64,000 bases of DNA from Adineta vaga (taxonomy: Eukaryota; Rotifera): the NCBI GenBank assembly GCA_021613535.1, contig CP075497.1, forward strand, positions 5,704,001 to 5,768,000, in the 5' to 3' direction. A program made the position numbers and the translations under genes. Of this stretch, positions 59,762-64,000 are shown piece by piece. Positions within the stretch are counted from its first letter, which is position 1. Each line of letters opens with the position of its first letter. The notes below the pieces were generated by a model. That model ran no database searches, had not been told where the DNA came from, and was given only the letters and a program-made list of their open reading frames with translations.

Positions 59762-60930
59762 ATGTTGCTTTTTTTTTGTAATGATCAGATATAAGCGTAT
59801 ATTTTTGCCTTCTTTTCTTTCCTTCAACGTGTTGTTATTACCGTTGTTCTTTATTTTGATGTTGCACGAGGAAGACAGAGAGAGAGAAAAACTGTAAGGT
59901 CTTTTTTCCTTTGGTGATATGTTATTATAATGATTATGATTTCTTTTTGACTTGTACAAATTGTTAATAAAACTAAATCAGATACTTATCAATGATTGGA
60001 TACGAAAATTGATCTATTTATTCAAGTATACTATTGACTTAATAGGCAGAGAATCGATTTAAAAGCAAATGAGAATATATGAATAGTGGTTCATTCGTGA
60101 CATTTATCAGAAAAGCGAAGGATAAAGATTTACTTGTATCGATTTCTATTAGTGAGAGAAAAAAAAAGGTTTGTCATAGGCGTATTTACTAGTTAACAGT
60201 CTATACAGATGTAGTTTGATAATTTGATATGGTTATGAGAAGTATATGGCTTTGTTTTTCTTTGTGAAGGACAAGATTGTGAGTTTAGTTTATATGAGAG
60301 TATATATCAGTCAAATCTCTTCGTTGAGATTTGAGGGAACAAAAACTTTAGAAGAAATTTATATCAGTTCAGCATATTACTATAAGTGCGATCGAGAAGA
60401 TTGAAAAGAGGAAATACATGAAAAGCCATATGTTCACCTATTTTAATCAGCTACTAATACTATTTGTTTTCCATTTATCATTAAAACAAATATGTATTCT
60501 AGTTTTGACTTCCATAAGTTCCGAAATATAAGCTAAATCTACCATGTATTTACTATAACCGTATCATTTCAAAGAATATACACTTACGGATCTCGCTTCT
60601 CAAAGGCTACTTACGCTGAAAACGGTAAATTGATCATATACTTTACTTCGTAACTTTTAGCTTTCTATGTAGCCGGAGGAAAAGTTAAAGTCATGAAAAT
60701 AGATTTATCATTAATGTATTGAAAAGAAACTATGTTTTATTCAAGCGAGTGCGCAATCTCGTTTAAGATGGAAATAGATTTATAGTAACATTGATATGTT
60801 TCTTTTCTCCTTTTGAACATTATCATTGATGGTGAATTATATCTGCATGAACTTTTTTTCATGATAATCTATTAAGCGAATACGATGATATTTAGCATTT
60901 TGTTTTTTAGGAAATTCTTTATCAGTCGAA
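59762..60930. other. Intergenic region upstream of the neuropeptide gene
   Basis: About 1.2 kb, AT-rich, without a supported gene. A GA run lies near 59874-59888. A tgttttttag acceptor at about 60901-60910, 20 bases before the neuropeptide ATG, suggests a 5'UTR intron or trans-splice site. Confidence 0.5.
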
Positions 60931-61395
60931 ATGTCTTCAAATACCTTCTTACTTCTTTTGGTAATATTACATCTCTTTTCAAGTATCTATGGTAAGAAGG
61001 TTTTTTTTCTTTTTTCGTTTATGAATTAACATGAACAGAAAATATCAGAGTCAATAAATATTCTGAGTGAATCACTAATTTGAATATTCAAGTAGAGTCG
61101 TGTAATTACTATTTAGAAAATAATTTTGTTCATTTCTTTTTCTCTTTCTTCTTTAGCTTATCGGATTAACCCTAATAATGAACCAACAGACATCTTATTC
61201 CGTTCATATGAAGGACCAGCAATTAACGAAGAAAGATTCGCTGATTCGTACGATGTAAAACATGCTGAAACGAATGATTTAGATAATTACTATATTATCC
61301 CTTGTCATATGAAATCATCGCATGTTTTGTGCAATAAATTAGATCGTTTGTCTCGTCGCGACACAGGTTTCTTACGTTTTGGACGTAAACGATAA
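60931..61395 (+). CDS. FLRFamide-type (myosuppressin-like) neuropeptide precursor
   Basis: Two exons (60931-60991, 61157-61395) give 99 aa. A clear signal peptide (L-L-L-L-V-I-L-H-L-F-S-S-I-Y-G) precedes a spacer with two cysteines (I-P-C...V-L-C-N-K-L). At the very end a dibasic R-R frees D-T-G-F-L-R-F-G, whose Gly is an amidation donor, followed by R-K-R and stop. The expected hormone is the heptapeptide DTGFLRFamide. A single C-terminal copy in a precursor of about 100 aa, after a Cys-x(9)-Cys spacer, is the layout of arthropod myosuppressins (...H-V-F-L-R-F-amide), which slow muscle and gut. A generic FMRFamide-like assignment is the alternative. Confidence 0.85.
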
Positions 61396-62005
61396 ATTTC
61401 ATTCACTGATTTTTTTTCTTTCTTTCTTTTCTGACTGAAAATAAATAAATTAAATGAGGATTGCGCCTCTTGCATTATCCTACGTATATAAATAATGAAT
61501 CATCGTTGTTTTGTGCATTGAAATGAAAAAGAAAACAGAATGAAGAATCAATTTACTTTTTTCCAAGATGTCATTGATATTGAATTGTGAGAGAAAAAAG
61601 AGAGTTTTTCTTTTCTTTCATCTCTCACTTTTCTTTTGTCTGATAACAATAATGGTGTTTTTTTTCTCTTCAACTGGCTTATTCAAGTAGAAATGAACAC
61701 GCATAGGTGCGCACATCAACGAGAACGTTGCCTTGGTTTCTTTACTCCATTCTGTTCACCTTTGTGGCACTGTCGTATTGTTGATGGCAGTAATAACTCG
61801 TTTTCTTTTTCTGCCTCTCTCTTTATATATGACAGGAAATGTTTTAATATGCTATTGCTAGTGGTGTCTAACGTTTTTTCTTCTTCTTCTTAGATAGATA
61901 ATTCTTTTTTTCTCTCTCTCTTTTACTCGTCATATTGGCTACTAAGCGACGACAAAAACAATAACAAAAAGAAGAGAAGAAATAATCTTATCGTTGTGAA
62001 ACGTA
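61396..62005. other. Intergenic region upstream of lebercilin
   Basis: 610 bp, with a 3'UTR bearing AATAAATAAAT signals (about 61441) and T/C-rich stretches toward 61920. The frame at 61636-61893 is low-complexity and not called. Confidence 0.5.
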
Positions 62006-64000
62006 ATGCCCGAGCGTAAAGAATCAGTTGATAGCTTCGATGATTTTTTTGGTGATGCAAAAACAAATGATAATCGAAAAAAATCTCCTGTTAAACTAAA
62101 ACAAAATGAACCAGCAGTTTCAACACTTGTTAAAACTCAACCAGTTATCAAACGTCCTCCAACACCACCAACACCAGAAGAACAAAGAACACCGTCACCA
62201 TCACCAACACCAGTGAAACGTATGTCGTCTCATTTGTAAGATTGAAGTTTTTCTTACTTCATTTTTCTCATTTTAAAGCTAAAGTAAATCATACAAAACC
62301 ATCTGTAAAAACAAACGGACATAAATCACTATCACCAGTTATGCCAAAAAGACCTGATTCAAGTAAATCAAAAGTTTATGAATCAGGTAAATACAATGTG
62401 AAACCTTTTTGGTTCATTGTTAAAGTCATTTGAATTTTCTCTTTTAGATTTTGATGATGATGATAATAATAATTATGAAGATGAAGATGATGGTGCTGTC
62501 GACAGTGCAGATGAAAAAGGAAAACATAGTTCATTACCACCACCTAAACAACGTACATTTGATGCTCCTCGTCGTGGTAGTGATTCTGAATTGAAAAAAT
62601 CATATGTAGTCACAGCTCAAAAGAAGCCAAAACCTAAAACTAACAACACTCCACGTAAAGATCAACGTTTACCATATATTCGTCCACAACAACCACGTCG
62701 AACACTTCAAATAAATCGTTCTCGTCAAGACAACGCTTCAGCATCAACAAAAAATGAAGTAGAACAACGTTTATTATCAGCACATAATAATAAATTAAAA
62801 ACGCTTGAATCTCGTCTTGCAGAATTACGTCGTCAATTAGATACTCAACGTGCTGAAAATGCGACACTACGTACAATACAAAAACGTGAAGAAAAAGCTA
62901 TTCGAAACTTTGAAGAAAAAGAATATGATATTCATCGAATAGTACAATATTACACCAAGGAAGTTGACCATATCAAACGAGTGCTATCAACGGAACGTGA
63001 AACAAAAGCTAGACTAGAAAAACAAATTGAAGCTCGAGATGAAAAACTACAAGATCAATCAAAACGTCTTAAACAATATGAAAAAGTAGTCCAGGAAAAA
63101 CATCTCGATGAACGTCATGAATTACGTGAGAAATTAAGCGAAACTGATAAACGATTACAAGAATTTCAAGAAAAATTAAATAGTCAAGTAAATTCTCTAT
63201 TTCAATCTTATCAATACATGCTTTCTTCTTTGTTTTCATTCTAGCAAAAATACATTGAAAATTTAGAGAAAAATCATCGCTATGAAGTTAATCAAGAATT
63301 AGTTAAACAACGTGATTTAAAACGTGAATTGGATGCACGTTCAAAAAAATATCATGAATTATTTCTTAAATTCGAAGAAAAAACACGACATATGGATACA
63401 ATGCATATATACGCTCAACGTGGTGGTGTACGTCCGTCAGATTCACCTACAAATTTACCGAAATCACGTTCTTTACAATCATTAAATGAACCATCACCAC
63501 GTGGAAAAGATAAGAATGCCGATCTTGATAAAAAGAAGCGTGAACTACAAGAACAAGAACGAAAAGCGAAAACTCGACAACCACCGTCATCAAATGATAG
63601 TTCACCAAAAACTGAAAAGAAAAAAGTTATTCCAAAAAAAGAACCTTTACAACCAGCCGTAGTAACAGCTAAAACTTCGTCAACTAATGAAAAATCATCG
63701 ACAACACAGAATGGTAAGTTCTATTGAAATATAATTTATTCTGTCTGAAGTTAGCACCAGAATATTTGATGTATCTTGAACGTGTAAATCATGAAAATGT
63801 CACTTGTATAAAAAATTGTATTTCCTTAGTTACCCAAAACACGACAAAAACCAATTTATTTAAAGACAATATATATATATATATAAAGCTAATGAAATAG
63901 TAATAACCTAATTCATAAAATAGGAAGGAAATCGTAACTAATATGAATATTTGATTATTCTGTTTTTTTTCTATAGTTACTATTAGTTTGTTTATAAAAC
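62006..64000 (+). CDS. LCA5: Lebercilin (3' end beyond the window)
   Basis: Exons 62006-62219, 62279-62386, 62448-63187 and 63245-63713 join in frame; a probable fifth exon starts at 63977 and runs off the window. Lebercilin is a ciliary/basal body protein that links to intraflagellar transport (human LCA5, congenital blindness). The N-terminus is disordered (Pro/Lys/Ser-rich, then an acidic run). The lebercilin coiled coil spans about 62755-63380: E-V-E-Q-R-L-L-S-A-H...L-K-T-L-E-S-R-L-A-E-L-R-R-Q-L, I-Q-K-R-E-E-K-A-I-R-N-F-E, I-V-Q-Y-Y-T-K-E-V and H-L-D-E-R-H-E-L-R-E-K-L (human R-H-L-P-E-R-D-D-L-A-K-K-L). The basic tail is Ser/Pro/Lys-rich. Part of the family domain architecture continues outside. 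Confidence 0.85.
63859..63885. repeat. (TA)n microsatellite in a lebercilin intron
   Basis: About ten TA units inside the last visible intron. No function apparent. Confidence 0.85.

Overview
This window looks like nuclear DNA of a bdelloid rotifer. It is AT-rich, and almost every gene is split by short GT...AG introns, mostly about 45-70 nt. The gene set is animal (MED16, LYST, a metabotropic glutamate receptor, SRD5A3, RAMP4, lebercilin). Two families that bdelloids are known to carry in unusual form also occur: a bacterial-type GH127 glycosidase and an arginine ADP-ribosyltransferase. No virus, transposase, CRISPR array or rRNA gene was seen. Gene names come from remembered family sequences, with no database search.

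Layout. 1-2.9 kb: 5' part of a secreted protein (minus) and an unrecognised multi-pass membrane protein (plus). 2.9-7.2 kb: MED16 (minus) and a FAM162-like mitochondrial protein (plus). 7.2-15.7 kb: an ANKRD26-like ankyrin/coiled-coil gene (minus) head to head with a kizuna-like centrosomal gene (plus). 15.7-20 kb: the longest gene-poor stretch. 20-27 kb: an SLC16-type transporter, a small membrane protein, SRD5A3 and an EF-hand protein. 28.5-32 kb: an mGluR. 32.8-43.6 kb: LYST, the largest gene, with an intron-containing tRNA-Leu(CAG) gene antisense inside one of its introns. 44-46 kb: GH127. 46.2-47.2 kb: a mitochondrially targeted LEA-like disordered protein. 47.9-49.9 kb: two mu-class GSTs, one intronless. 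50-54.8 kb: a small ORF, an ISY1-like gene 25 bp ahead of an FBXL12-like gene, an ADP-ribosyltransferase and RAMP4. 55-59.8 kb: four close co-directional genes (NDUFB4-like, amino-acid transporter, B4GALT-like, unknown). 60.9-61.4 kb: an FLRFamide neuropeptide precursor. 62-64 kb: lebercilin, cut by the window end.

Three themes deserve attention. First, several downstream genes in tight co-directional pairs have a splice acceptor just before the ATG with no donor exon, which fits spliced-leader trans-splicing and operons. Second, five otherwise well-preserved reading frames break once by a single-nucleotide shift (MED16, ANKRD26-like, LYST twice, GH127). Exon phase arithmetic confirms each break, but the sequence alone cannot separate assembly indels from real allele decay. 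Third, the accessory genes (LEA-like repeat protein, GST retrocopy, GH127, ART, FLRFamide precursor) look like the lineage-specific content.
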